A stretch of DNA of 28,324 nt, from positions 1 to 28,324 of the forward strand of contig JAFXHP010000062.1 in NCBI GenBank assembly GCA_017536285.1, given 5' to 3'. The notes beneath the pieces are model-generated. The model saw only the letters and a list, made by a program, of their open reading frames with translations, searched no databases and had not been told where the DNA came from. Below are positions 1 through 7,609 of the stretch, piece after piece. The DNA is from Clostridia bacterium (GTDB lineage: Bacteria; Bacillota_A; Clostridia; UMGS1883; HGM11501). A program made the position numbers and the translations under genes. How positions within the stretch are numbered: position 1 is the first letter of the stretch; each line of letters begins with the position of its first letter.

Positions 1-153
1 GATGTATCTGTTGAAAGCGTAAAGCCCACACTCTTTTATGATGTTCAGGTAAGAGTAAGAGACGATTTCAACGTTGAAATGCACATTGATACCGACGATG
101 CAAACTCCGCAGGTATCAAAAACGGTGACCTTGTAAAAATCATAAAGAAATAA
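1..153 (+). CDS. pduL: PduL-type phosphate acyltransferase, C-terminal end (5' truncated by window)
   Basis: Only the last 50 codons are inside the window, open from base 1 to a TAA. The peptide contains EMHIDTDDANSAG followed by NGDLVKI, which matches the conserved C-terminal block of PduL phosphotransacylases (MHIDTDEANAAG...GD). The family moves an acyl group between coenzyme A and phosphate. It occurs in bacterial microcompartments (propanoyl or acetyl substrates) and, in many Clostridia, as a free phosphotransacetylase. Zinc-binding His residues lie upstream and cannot be checked. A terminator follows directly, and a DeoR regulator starts 59 bases after the stop. Whether this is a microcompartment locus cannot be judged without upstream sequence. 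Confidence 0.82.
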   Translation, partial: DVSVESVKPTLFYDVQVRVRDDFNVEMHIDTDDANSAGIKNGDLVKIIKK

Positions 154-157
154 CATT

Positions 158-195
158 AAAACTGCTGCATAAAAACTATGTGCAGCAGTTTTTTT
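158..195 (+). terminator. Rho-independent terminator after pduL
   Basis: A 12-bp perfect stem (AAAACTGCTGCA at 158-169 with TGCAGCAGTTTT at 181-192) has an 11-base loop and runs into T residues to 195. It ends just before the ribosome site of the DeoR gene (GAGGAG, about 199-204). It could therefore be a full stop for pduL or a partial one, with readthrough supplying the regulator. I see no convincing promoter between it and the next gene. Confidence 0.85.
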
Positions 196-212
196 GAAGA
201 GGAGAAATAAAA

Positions 213-974
213 ATGTTTGCTGTAGAAAGACAGAAACACATTCTGGAAACATTGAGACTTGAGGGCTCCGTATGGGTAAGCAAATTAAGCCAGGAGCTTG
301 GTGTTACGGAGGAAACGGTACGCCGTGACCTTGAAAAGCTTGAAAAGCAGGAAGCATTGGTAAGAACACACGGCGGTGCGATTCCCATTGACGAAAGCAA
401 CCGCGAAATGTCTCTGGAAAAAAGAAAATACTTAAATACCGAGGCAAAGGAACGCCTTGCAAAAGAAGCTGCAAGTCATGTTGTTCCCGGTGATACCATA
501 TTTTTAGACGCTTCCACCACCACCTTCTATATGGCACGCGAGCTTAAAAATATGAAGGACGTAACAATTGTTACAAACTCTATGAGAGTTATAACAGAGC
601 TTGCAGGAAACCCCAACATCAAGGTAATTGGCGTCGGCGGTTTTACCAGTAGCAACCAGTCCTTTGTAGGAACGCTTGCATCAAACTATATCGAAGAAAA
701 CTTCTTTGCCACAAAGGTGTTTTTCTCAAGCCGGGGTGTAACCAAAAATGGAGGTATCCTTGACAGCAATGAAGCTGAATGTGGCATAAAGAAATGTATG
801 ATTAAAAATTCAGACCGCAAGTTTTATCTTTGCGATAAGTCGAAAATCGGAAGAATCGGCTTTGCAAAGCTGGCAGACTTTTCTGAAATCGACCATTTCA
901 TAACAGAAAAACCTTTAGATGAAGAAATATCCAAGTTGCTGGCGGACTTAGATGTTAAAGTTACAGAGGTTTAA
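213..974 (+). CDS. DeoR/GlpR-family transcriptional regulator of sugar metabolism
   Basis: This 253-residue protein has the normal family length. Residues 1-57 form the DeoR winged helix-turn-helix (start MFAVERQKHILETL, recognition region VTEETVRRDLEKLE, then RTHGGA). Residues about 75-235 form the ISOCOT/DeoR C-terminal sensor domain, with the phosphate-loop-like segment FLDASTTTFYMA and the SNEAECGIKK segment typical of sugar-phosphate-responsive members. These proteins usually repress nearby sugar or deoxynucleoside catabolic genes and are released by a phosphorylated intermediate. GAGGAG sits 8 bases before the ATG. The link to pduL suggests control of a catabolic cluster to the left, but the effector cannot be read from sequence. 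Confidence 0.9.
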   Translation: MFAVERQKHILETLRLEGSVWVSKLSQELGVTEETVRRDLEKLEKQEALVRTHGGAIPIDESNREMSLEKRKYLNTEAKERLAKEAASHVVPGDTIFLDASTTTFYMARELKNMKDVTIVTNSMRVITELAGNPNIKVIGVGGFTSSNQSFVGTLASNYIEENFFATKVFFSSRGVTKNGGILDSNEAECGIKKCMIKNSDRKFYLCDKSKIGRIGFAKLADFSEIDHFITEKPLDEEISKLLADLDVKVTEV

Positions 975-976
975 TA

Positions 977-1008
977 AAAAATGAAAGGACTTTCGTCCTT
1001 TCATTTTT
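977..1008 (+). terminator. Rho-independent terminator after the DeoR gene
   Basis: A perfect 14-bp stem (AAAAATGAAAGGAC at 977-990, GTCCTTTCATTTTT at 995-1008) has a TTTC loop and a T-rich 3' arm. The -35 box of the next promoter begins only 4 bases later. Confidence 0.9.
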
Positions 1009-1011
1009 TAT

Positions 1012-1040
1012 TTGACAATCGTTTTTCCAAGGTGTATCAT
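1012..1040 (+). promoter_or_regulatory. Sigma-A-type promoter for the ABC exporter pair
   Basis: TTGACA (1012-1017) is separated by 17 bases from TATCAT (1035-1040). This predicts a transcript start near 1047 and a leader of only about 15 bases before the GTG start at 1062. The ribosome site AAGGAGG (1048-1054) would lie almost at the 5' end of the RNA. Confidence 0.7.
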
Positions 1041-1061
1041 ATATAATAAGGAGGTGCTTTT

Positions 1062-2777
1062 GTGAAAAAGATTTATCCATATATAAAACCTCAGCTTTTT
1101 GCCATAATCATCGGTCTTACCATTAAATTCATTGGCACGATTATGGACCTTTTTCTCCCATATATTCTTGCCCATATTATAGATAATGTTGTCCCGACAG
1201 GAAACATAAACGAGGTTTATTTCTGGGGTGGAGTCATGATTATTGTTTCCGCCATTGCTTTAATTGGAAACGTAGTCGCAAACCGCATGGCTGCAAAGGT
1301 TGCAAAAAATACTACTAAAGCAATCCGCCACGATTTGTTTACCAAAATTTCATACCTTTCTTCCTCAGAGATAGATTCATTCACCATACCCTCCCTCGAA
1401 GCCAGACTTACCAGCGATACTTATCATTTACACCACATGATAGGAATGATGCAGCGAATGGGTGTAAGAGCCCCTATCCTTCTTATAGGCGGTCTTTTAA
1501 TAGATTTTTCCCTGGAGCCTGTTTTAGCACTTGTTCTTCTATGTCTTCTCCCCTTTATGGGATATTCCGTATGGACAATTTCAAGAAAAGGTGTACCGCT
1601 TTATTCTTCCCTTCAGTCCTCCGTTGATAATATGATAAGGGCCGTAAGAGAACATGCCAGCGGAATAAGAGTAATAAAAGCTCTTTCTAAAGTTGATTAC
1701 GAAAAAGAACGCTTCGATGAAGCAAACCGCAATGTTGTGAAAAACGAAAAGAGAGCAGGCTTAACCATGGCTCTCACAAACCCTGTTATGAACATCTTCC
1801 TTAATACGGGACTTACTTTGGTTATCCTTGTCGGTGCTTACCGTGTCAATGCAGGTGTTTCCGAAACAGGTAAAATTATTGCTTTTTTGTCCTATTTCAC
1901 AATTATCTTAAACGCAATGATGTCCATTACGAGAATATTCGTAATGACATCTAAGGGAAGTGCCTCTGCAAAGCGTATCGGTGATGTTTTGTCATCCCAA
2001 GGAAATCTTCCCATAATAAATGATGAACCCGTCAAAACAGATGCCCATATCGTTTTTGACAATGTGACCTTTTCGTATAACAAGAAAAGAGACAACATAA
2101 AAAATATAAGTTTCTCCTTAAAGAAAGGAGAAACCCTCGGAATCATCGGTGCCACCGGAAGCGGAAAAAGCACCATAATAAACCTTCTTATGCGCCTTTA
2201 TGACACTGATACGGGAAAAATTTACATAAACGGTGAATCGGTGCGTTCAATCCCCCACGAAAAGCTTCACAGAATGTTTGGTACGGTTTTTCAGGGCGAT
2301 GTGCTTTTTGCCGATACCATAAAAAACAATATTGATTTCGGAAGAAATCTGACAGATGAGCAAATCGAAAACGCCGCAAAGCACGCCTGTGCCTTTGAAT
2401 TCATTGACTCCCTGCCCGACAAATTCTGTCATATGCTGACAGGAAAGGGTGCAAATCTTTCCGGCGGTCAGAAGCAACGAGTTCTTCTTGCCCGTGCCTT
2501 TGCAGGAGACAATGACATTTTAATTCTGGACGACTCATCAAGTGCTCTTGATTACAGGACAGATGCTGCACTCCGACGCAATATAAAGGAAAACTTCAAA
2601 GATACCACGTCCATAATAATTGCACAGCGAATAAGCTCCATAAAGCACGCTGACCTCATATTAATGCTTGACGAAGGCGAAATTATAGGTAGCGGCACGC
2701 ACGAAGACTTAATGACAAATTGTCCCGCCTACAGAGAAATTGCCGATACACAGATGGGAGGCGGTCACTTTGAGTAA
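1062..2777 (+). CDS. ABC exporter half-transporter, subunit with degenerate ATPase residues
   Basis: This 571-residue protein has an N-terminal six-helix exporter membrane domain (about 1-320) followed by a nucleotide-binding domain. Walker A is GATGSGKST (363-371), the signature is LSGGQ (466-470), and the Walker B Asp is D490. Asp491 stands where the catalytic Glu normally is, and Gln522 replaces the H-loop His (IAQRISS). That pattern is known from the degenerate half of heterodimeric exporters such as TM287/288 and BmrC/BmrD. The start is GTG, after AAGGAGG. The next gene overlaps the 3' end by 8 bases and encodes the matching partner. Substrate is unknown; multidrug or peptide export is a guess from family. 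Confidence 0.92.
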   Translation: MKKIYPYIKPQLFAIIIGLTIKFIGTIMDLFLPYILAHIIDNVVPTGNINEVYFWGGVMIIVSAIALIGNVVANRMAAKVAKNTTKAIRHDLFTKISYLSSSEIDSFTIPSLEARLTSDTYHLHHMIGMMQRMGVRAPILLIGGLLIDFSLEPVLALVLLCLLPFMGYSVWTISRKGVPLYSSLQSSVDNMIRAVREHASGIRVIKALSKVDYEKERFDEANRNVVKNEKRAGLTMALTNPVMNIFLNTGLTLVILVGAYRVNAGVSETGKIIAFLSYFTIILNAMMSITRIFVMTSKGSASAKRIGDVLSSQGNLPIINDEPVKTDAHIVFDNVTFSYNKKRDNIKNISFSLKKGETLGIIGATGSGKSTIINLLMRLYDTDTGKIYINGESVRSIPHEKLHRMFGTVFQGDVLFADTIKNNIDFGRNLTDEQIENAAKHACAFEFIDSLPDKFCHMLTGKGANLSGGQKQRVLLARAFAGDNDILILDDSSSALDYRTDAALRRNIKENFKDTTSIIIAQRISSIKHADLILMLDEGEIIGSGTHEDLMTNCPAYREIADTQMGGGHFE

Positions 2778-4539
2778 GGAAAGAAACGAAAAAAATCAGG
2801 TACAGGATAAAAAGAAAACCTTGCTAAGGCTCGGAAAATACCTTATGCAGCATAAATTAATGCTCCTTGGTGCAATTCTTTTAACCGTAACAAGTAATGT
2901 TTTTTCCCTTGTAGGCCCCCGTCTTTCAGGTAACGCCATTGACGCAATTGGCCTTTCAAAGGGCGAAGCGGATTTTCCAAAGGTATTTTACTACTGCACA
3001 TTAATGATTATAATGTACACACTTTCTGCACTCCTTTCCTATGCCCTTTCTGTGCTAATGGTGAATTTAAGCCAAAAAATAATTTACAAAATGAGGAAGG
3101 ATTTATCGGATAAGCTCCTTTCTATGCCTGTAAGCTTTTTTGACCGCCATCAGACAGGGGATATCGTAAGCCGAATGTCTTACGACATTGACACCATAAA
3201 CTCATCCCTATCCCACGATTTTGTGCAGATATCAACAAGTGCCATAACAATCCTCGGCTCACTTTTCATGATGATAAAAATTTCTCCGGTTTTGGTTTTG
3301 GTGTTTGCGATAACCATTCCCATTTCCCTTCTTATGACAAGATACAAAGCAAAAAAGGTACGTCCCTTATTTAAGAAGAGAAGTGCAAAGCTGGGAGAGC
3401 TTAACGGATATGCCGAAGAAATCATAACGGGACAAAAATCCATTAAGGCATATAATTCGGAAGAAGTCATGATTGACCGCTTCGACGATAAAAATACCGA
3501 TGCGGTAAGTGCCCACTATGAAGCAGAGTATCACGGAAGCACCATGGGGCCTTCTGTAAACTTTGTAAACAATCTGTCTCTGGCTCTTATAAGTATGTTT
3601 GGGGCGATACTTTTCTTAAAAGGCAAGCTTACACCGGGTAATTTATCCACCTTTGTTTTGTATTCAAGAAAATTTTCCGGCCCCATAAACGAAATTGCCA
3701 ACATTTTAAGTGAGCTTCAGTCATCCTTAGCGGCTGCGGAACGTGTTTTTCGCCTTATCGATGAAGAAAGCGAACCTGCCGATTTATCCGGTGCTAAGTC
3801 TATGGAAAACGTCTGCGGTGATGTGGAATTGAAAGATGTAAATTTTTCATATGACGGTGTAAAAACTGTATTAAAAAATGTCAATCTCAAAGCAGATAAA
3901 GGCTCGCTCATTGCAATTGTGGGACCTACAGGTGCAGGCAAAACCACTATAATAAATCTTTTAATGAGGTTTTACGATCCTGTAGCAGGTGAAATAACTC
4001 TTGACGGCACTCCATACCTTGACATAACCAGAGATTCACTGCGTTCATCCTACGCCATGGTGCTTCAGGACACATGGCTCTTTGGAGGAACAATTTATGA
4101 AAACATTGCCTACGGAAACAAAAACGCCACACGCAAGGATGTGGTAAGGTGTGCAAAAGCTGCTAAGATTCACAACTACATAATGGCACTTCCCGATGGC
4201 TATGACACCTATCTTTCAGAGGACGGAATAAACATTTCTCAGGGACAAAAGCAACTGCTCACAATTGCAAGAGCAATGCTCCTTGACTCCAAAATGCTTA
4301 TTCTTGATGAAGCCACAAGCAACGTTGACACCCGCACCGAAAAGGAAATCCAGGCTGCCATGACCGCCCTTATGAAAGGTAAAACCTGCTTTGTAATAGC
4401 ACACCGCCTTTCAACGGTCGAAAACGCCGACGCCATACTTGTTATAAATGACGGTGAAATAAAAGAACACGGCACGCATAGAAAGCTTCTTGAAAAGGGC
4501 GGAATTTATGCATCAATGTACAACTCACAGTACGAATAA
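2770..4539 (+). CDS. ABC exporter half-transporter, catalytically complete partner subunit
   Basis: I chose the TTG at 2770 (589 residues, MSKERNEKNQ...) because GGGAGG at 2756-2761 lies 8 bases upstream. A TTG at 2740 in the same frame has no such site. The membrane domain is about residues 20-345. The nucleotide-binding domain has Walker A GPTGAGKTT from residue 385, Walker B Asp513 followed by the catalytic Glu514 (LILDEATSNVD), and His545 in the H-loop (IAHRLST). The signature is ISQGQ (489-493) rather than LSGGQ. In TM288-like subunits this variant signature faces the degenerate site of the partner. The gene overlaps the previous one by 8 bases, so the two are probably translationally coupled and form one heterodimer in the cytoplasmic membrane. 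Confidence 0.92.
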   Translation: MSKERNEKNQVQDKKKTLLRLGKYLMQHKLMLLGAILLTVTSNVFSLVGPRLSGNAIDAIGLSKGEADFPKVFYYCTLMIIMYTLSALLSYALSVLMVNLSQKIIYKMRKDLSDKLLSMPVSFFDRHQTGDIVSRMSYDIDTINSSLSHDFVQISTSAITILGSLFMMIKISPVLVLVFAITIPISLLMTRYKAKKVRPLFKKRSAKLGELNGYAEEIITGQKSIKAYNSEEVMIDRFDDKNTDAVSAHYEAEYHGSTMGPSVNFVNNLSLALISMFGAILFLKGKLTPGNLSTFVLYSRKFSGPINEIANILSELQSSLAAAERVFRLIDEESEPADLSGAKSMENVCGDVELKDVNFSYDGVKTVLKNVNLKADKGSLIAIVGPTGAGKTTIINLLMRFYDPVAGEITLDGTPYLDITRDSLRSSYAMVLQDTWLFGGTIYENIAYGNKNATRKDVVRCAKAAKIHNYIMALPDGYDTYLSEDGINISQGQKQLLTIARAMLLDSKMLILDEATSNVDTRTEKEIQAAMTALMKGKTCFVIAHRLSTVENADAILVINDGEIKEHGTHRKLLEKGGIYASMYNSQYE

Positions 4540-4544
4540 AAAAC

Positions 4545-4570
4545 GCTTCAGGCAAAGCCTGAAGCATTTT
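4545..4570. terminator. Bidirectional terminator between convergent genes (repeat copy 1)
   Basis: A 9-bp stem GCTTCAGGC (4545-4553) / GCCTGAAGC (4557-4565) with an AAA loop is flanked by an A-run on the left and a T-run on the right. It therefore has a U-tract in either direction. It closes the ABC pair from the left and the ribbon-helix-helix gene from the right. The same hairpin recurs at 7954-7974. Confidence 0.85.
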
Positions 4571-4753
4571 TCAATTTATTTCCACATCATCAACGGAACT
4601 TTCCAGCAAAATATTTATAAGCTCATTCCTTGAACGGTTGCTTTCTGTAGACAAATCATCTATCTTTTTAAGTGTCCCCTCTTTTATCCGTACAGAGATT
4701 ACTTTATATCCGTCATCGCCTTTTTTATTTATCTTTATACTCCCCTTAGACAT
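4571..4753 (-). CDS. Small ribbon-helix-helix (CopG/Arc-like) DNA-binding protein
   Basis: This is a 60-residue protein when started at the ATG at 4753, where AGAGGTG (4760-4766) sits 6 bases upstream. In-frame GTG (4762) and ATG (4759) overlap or touch that site and are unlikely. The sequence shows a basic N-terminus, a strand-like segment YKVISVRI (17-24), helix EGTLKKIDDLSTESN (25-39) and a second helix SRNELINILLESSV (41-54), the ribbon-helix-helix layout. Family members bind DNA as dimers and are often autorepressors or antitoxins. No toxin-like gene lies next to it: both neighbours are divergent or convergent unrelated genes. It is more likely a stand-alone regulator. Confidence 0.72.
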   Translation of the reverse strand: MSKGSIKINKKGDDGYKVISVRIKEGTLKKIDDLSTESNRSRNELINILLESSVDDVEIN

Positions 4754-4837
4754 TAACATCACCTCTTGATATAATTATAATATTTTTATATCCATTAATG
4801 TATATTATATTTATATTCATTTTATATTCGTCAGTAC

Positions 4838-4866
4838 TTGACTTTCCGCTAAAATTGTGTTAGTAT
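4838..4866 (+). promoter_or_regulatory. Upstream promoter of the stalk-domain protease operon
   Basis: TTGACT (4838-4843), 17-base spacer, TAGTAT (4861-4866). It lies 16 bases upstream of a second, better promoter, so the two are tandem. Confidence 0.5.
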
Positions 4867-4881
4867 GTAAACATATATTTA

Positions 4882-4910
4882 TTGACGGCACTTTGAATAT
4901 GTGATATAAT
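4882..4910 (+). promoter_or_regulatory. Main promoter of the stalk-domain protease operon
   Basis: TTGACG (4882-4887), 17-base spacer, TATAAT (4905-4910), preceded by TGA so it also has an extended -10 (TGnTATAAT). The ATG of the protease gene is 30 bases downstream. Confidence 0.75.
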
Positions 4911-4939
4911 AAATTAATTACAATATTAAGGAGTTTTTT

Positions 4940-6040
4940 ATGAAAAAATCACTTTACATACTGATGATTTCTATACTATTAGTTTCTTTCATAACAGTTA
5001 CGGCAAACGATGCCGTTTCGGTAATTGTGGACGGCCAAAAGCTTGACACACCCGCCCTCCTGATTGACGGAGTAACATATGTACCTCTTCGTGCAGTATC
5101 GGAATCCATGGGTGCCGAAGTTGCCTGGGACGGTGACACAAAAAGTGCCATTGTAAATTCTGCCGACAGCGAAAGTGCTGTTACCGACGCTATTAACGAA
5201 GCAAGCAGAAGCGTTGTTGCAATTACCGGAAATGCTAAAAACCATTTCGGCCTTATGTCCCACGGAACAGGCGTTGTTATAAAGTCTGCCGGAATCATTT
5301 TAACCAATGCTCACGTTGTTGAAGATATGGAAAATCTTACCGTAATTCTTCACGACGGAAGTAACTACGCCGCCAAGGTACAGTACATAGATGCCATTGC
5401 AGACCTTGCTGTCGTAAAAATAAACAAGCTTGGCTTAAAGCCTTTAAGCTTCGGTGATGCCTCTAGTGTTATTCCCGGAATGACAGTTTATGCAATAGGC
5501 ACTCCACTTTCTCTTTCCATGAGAAACACTATTACAAAAGGAATAGTAAGTGCTGTTAATGTTGCTGCTACAGATTCATATTATCCTCTTCTTCAGACCG
5601 ATGCAGCAATAAACGGCGGTAATTCAGGCGGTCCTTTAATTAACTCGGAAGGAAAGCTTGTGGGTATCAATTCTTCAAAATTTGTGGGACTAGGCATAGA
5701 AGGACTCGCCTTCTCAATTCCTCTGGATACCATAAATTTCGTACTTTCTCAGTTTGAGCAAAACGGCAGGGTTCTTCGCCCCGATATAGGAATTTCTCTT
5801 GAAAATTCATGGGAAGCAAGTGTAGGTCTTCCCACATCCAAGGGCATAACCGTTGTTTCATCCTCCAACGCATCGATCGTAAAGGGTGATGAATTAATTT
5901 CTGTAAACGGCGTATCTGTTCACAGTATCACCGATTATAACACAGCACTCCGTGATACAGCGAAAGACGGAAACATCGTTTTAACCATTAGAAGAAACGG
6001 TGAAACTTTCAGCGTAACCGTTCCTTATATATTAAAATAA
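4940..6040 (+). CDS. Secreted HtrA/DegP-like serine protease with N-terminal stalk domain and PDZ domain
   Basis: This 366-residue protein has three parts after a signal peptide (about 1-22). Residues 26-73 form a copper-amine-oxidase-N-type stalk domain (LLIDGVTYVPLRAVSESMGAEV). A trypsin-like HtrA domain follows at about 80-275. The catalytic triad is visible as His125 (TNAHVV), Asp155 (IADLAVV) and Ser229 (INGGNSGGPL). A short C-terminal PDZ region lies at about 280-363 (KGDELISVNGV). HtrA proteases degrade or refold damaged proteins outside the membrane. The stalk domain is common in Clostridia surface proteins and is thought to help cell-wall anchoring or spacing, so this protease probably works at the cell surface. 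AAGGAG precedes the ATG. The next gene, 15 bases downstream, also carries stalk domains. Confidence 0.9.
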   Translation: MKKSLYILMISILLVSFITVTANDAVSVIVDGQKLDTPALLIDGVTYVPLRAVSESMGAEVAWDGDTKSAIVNSADSESAVTDAINEASRSVVAITGNAKNHFGLMSHGTGVVIKSAGIILTNAHVVEDMENLTVILHDGSNYAAKVQYIDAIADLAVVKINKLGLKPLSFGDASSVIPGMTVYAIGTPLSLSMRNTITKGIVSAVNVAATDSYYPLLQTDAAINGGNSGGPLINSEGKLVGINSSKFVGLGIEGLAFSIPLDTINFVLSQFEQNGRVLRPDIGISLENSWEASVGLPTSKGITVVSSSNASIVKGDELISVNGVSVHSITDYNTALRDTAKDGNIVLTIRRNGETFSVTVPYILK

Positions 6041-6055
6041 GAAAGGAAAAATAAA

Positions 6056-7609
6056 ATGAAAAAGATACTTGCATTACTCTTATGTCTCGCCATGTCCTTT
6101 TCTCTCATCGCCTCTTTTGCCGAGGAAGAAAAAGATACTTCAAAGATTGAGATTTCCTTTAAGGTTGGAGATTCAACTCTTTTAATCAACGGAAAAGAAG
6201 TTACTGTCGAAACTCCTTATATCGCAGGAGAAGGCACAACACTTGTACCTTTAAGAGTTATAACCGAAGCCTTCGGTGCCGAGGTTTTATGGGAAGGTGA
6301 AACAAAAACCATAACCTTAAATTATCCCGACGTAACCATTATTCTTCAGATAGATAATCGCATCGCAAAGGTTAATGACCACACAGAAGAATTACCGGTA
6401 GCTCCCACTCTTTCAGCATCAGGCGTTACAATGGTTCCCCTCCGCTTTATCTCCGAAACCTTTGGTGCCGAGGTAGGCTACAACGAAGGAGCCATCACCG
6501 TAACCAAGAGTGCCGATGATTTCGGAACAACTGTTTCTGTACTTACACAGAAAGAAAAAATCGGCGATTCATATTACGGCTGGACAATGAATACTCCCAA
6601 AAACCTCACACTCTCTTATAAGAGCTTTGACGGAAGAGAACTTGTATTCTCAGGCGACACCACAGAGGTTGAACTTGATATATATGACAATCCGGAAGAC
6701 TTTTCTATTGAAAGCGATTTCATTGACATAAAGAGCAGTGCTTCAAGCATGGGTGCTTTAGTTCGTGCAGATCTTCTTAAAGATGAAAACGGTAACACCT
6801 ATTACATTATACAGGTTAAGGACTCCGAAAGCTTTATAGATGCAAGAAGATACAGTACCGAAGATTTTGTTTACAGCTTTTTCACTGAGGTTACCGGAAA
6901 TGACGCAACAGCAAAGGAAAGCATCCTTTCAATTCTTGATTCCTTCAAGGCCGAAGAACTTACCGATGCTGTATATGATTTATCAGAAGTTAAAGACGGC
7001 ATGAGAAAGTATACAGACGAGGACTTAAAGTTCAGCTTAAGCCTTCCCGCCAACTATTCTGTGGAAGAAAGCTCCGTAAACGAACGTTTCTTCTACGCTT
7101 TAACTAAAACAGATGATGACCCCTACTCATATGTAAATCTTTTCATAAGCTCCAAAACAGACAAGGCAAACGCTAAAACGCTTGCAGAAAATGACTGCGA
7201 AACAAGAGCCAAATATTACAACAAAGAATTTTCAACAATTTCTTCGGTAAGCGAAAAAGAAATCAATGGAACCGTATGCTACATTTATACACACGAAATC
7301 AAAGGAACAAAAAGTGATAATTCTTTAACCACAGATGTATTCTTTGACAAAGGCGAATATGTATACAACTTCTGTTTCTACCGTGACGAAGATGCAGTGC
7401 TTGATGTGGATGCAATCCTTGCCACGATCAAAGCCGAGGAACTTGATGCAAATGCAACCGGTACTCTTTTAAGAAATGAGAATGACCCCGGCATTATCAT
7501 CCCCGTTAAAAACTCCTACTGGTCCATGCAGATCCCCGCTATCTGGAATGCTGTAATCAGTCCTTCAACCTCAGGTGCAATTATTCTCATGCCTACTGCG
7601 ATGCAATAA
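6056..7609 (+). CDS. Secreted protein with two stalk domains and PsbP-like repeats, truncated by a frameshift
   Basis: As it stands the frame encodes 517 residues. Residues 1-22 are a signal peptide (cut near SFA|EEE). Residues about 31-150 hold two stalk repeats (TLVPLRVITEAFGAEV and TMVPLRFISETFGAEV). From about 170 come modules resembling the PsbP/Mog1 fold: one ends near residue 303 with SFKAEEL, the second near 463 with TIKAEEL. A third begins with SYWSMQIPAIWNAV, then the frame runs into a TAA at 7607-7609. The missing part of module 3 continues directly in another frame up to 7947, just before the terminator. The gene is probably co-transcribed with the HtrA-like protease 15 bases upstream (AAAGGA ribosome site). 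Enzymatic function is not evident; a surface binding or structural role is an inference. Confidence 0.8.
   Translation: MKKILALLLCLAMSFSLIASFAEEEKDTSKIEISFKVGDSTLLINGKEVTVETPYIAGEGTTLVPLRVITEAFGAEVLWEGETKTITLNYPDVTIILQIDNRIAKVNDHTEELPVAPTLSASGVTMVPLRFISETFGAEVGYNEGAITVTKSADDFGTTVSVLTQKEKIGDSYYGWTMNTPKNLTLSYKSFDGRELVFSGDTTEVELDIYDNPEDFSIESDFIDIKSSASSMGALVRADLLKDENGNTYYIIQVKDSESFIDARRYSTEDFVYSFFTEVTGNDATAKESILSILDSFKAEELTDAVYDLSEVKDGMRKYTDEDLKFSLSLPANYSVEESSVNERFFYALTKTDDDPYSYVNLFISSKTDKANAKTLAENDCETRAKYYNKEFSTISSVSEKEINGTVCYIYTHEIKGTKSDNSLTTDVFFDKGEYVYNFCFYRDEDAVLDVDAILATIKAEELDANATGTLLRNENDPGIIIPVKNSYWSMQIPAIWNAVISPSTSGAIILMPTAMQ

Noticed and set aside
4571..4753. The ribbon-helix-helix protein as half of a toxin-antitoxin pair
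   Set aside because: No adjacent short gene on the same strand: a terminator lies downstream and the divergent protease operon upstream.
4954..5307. A 117-codon minus-strand frame over the HtrA-like gene
   Set aside because: It is a shadow of the conserved signal peptide, stalk and protease start.
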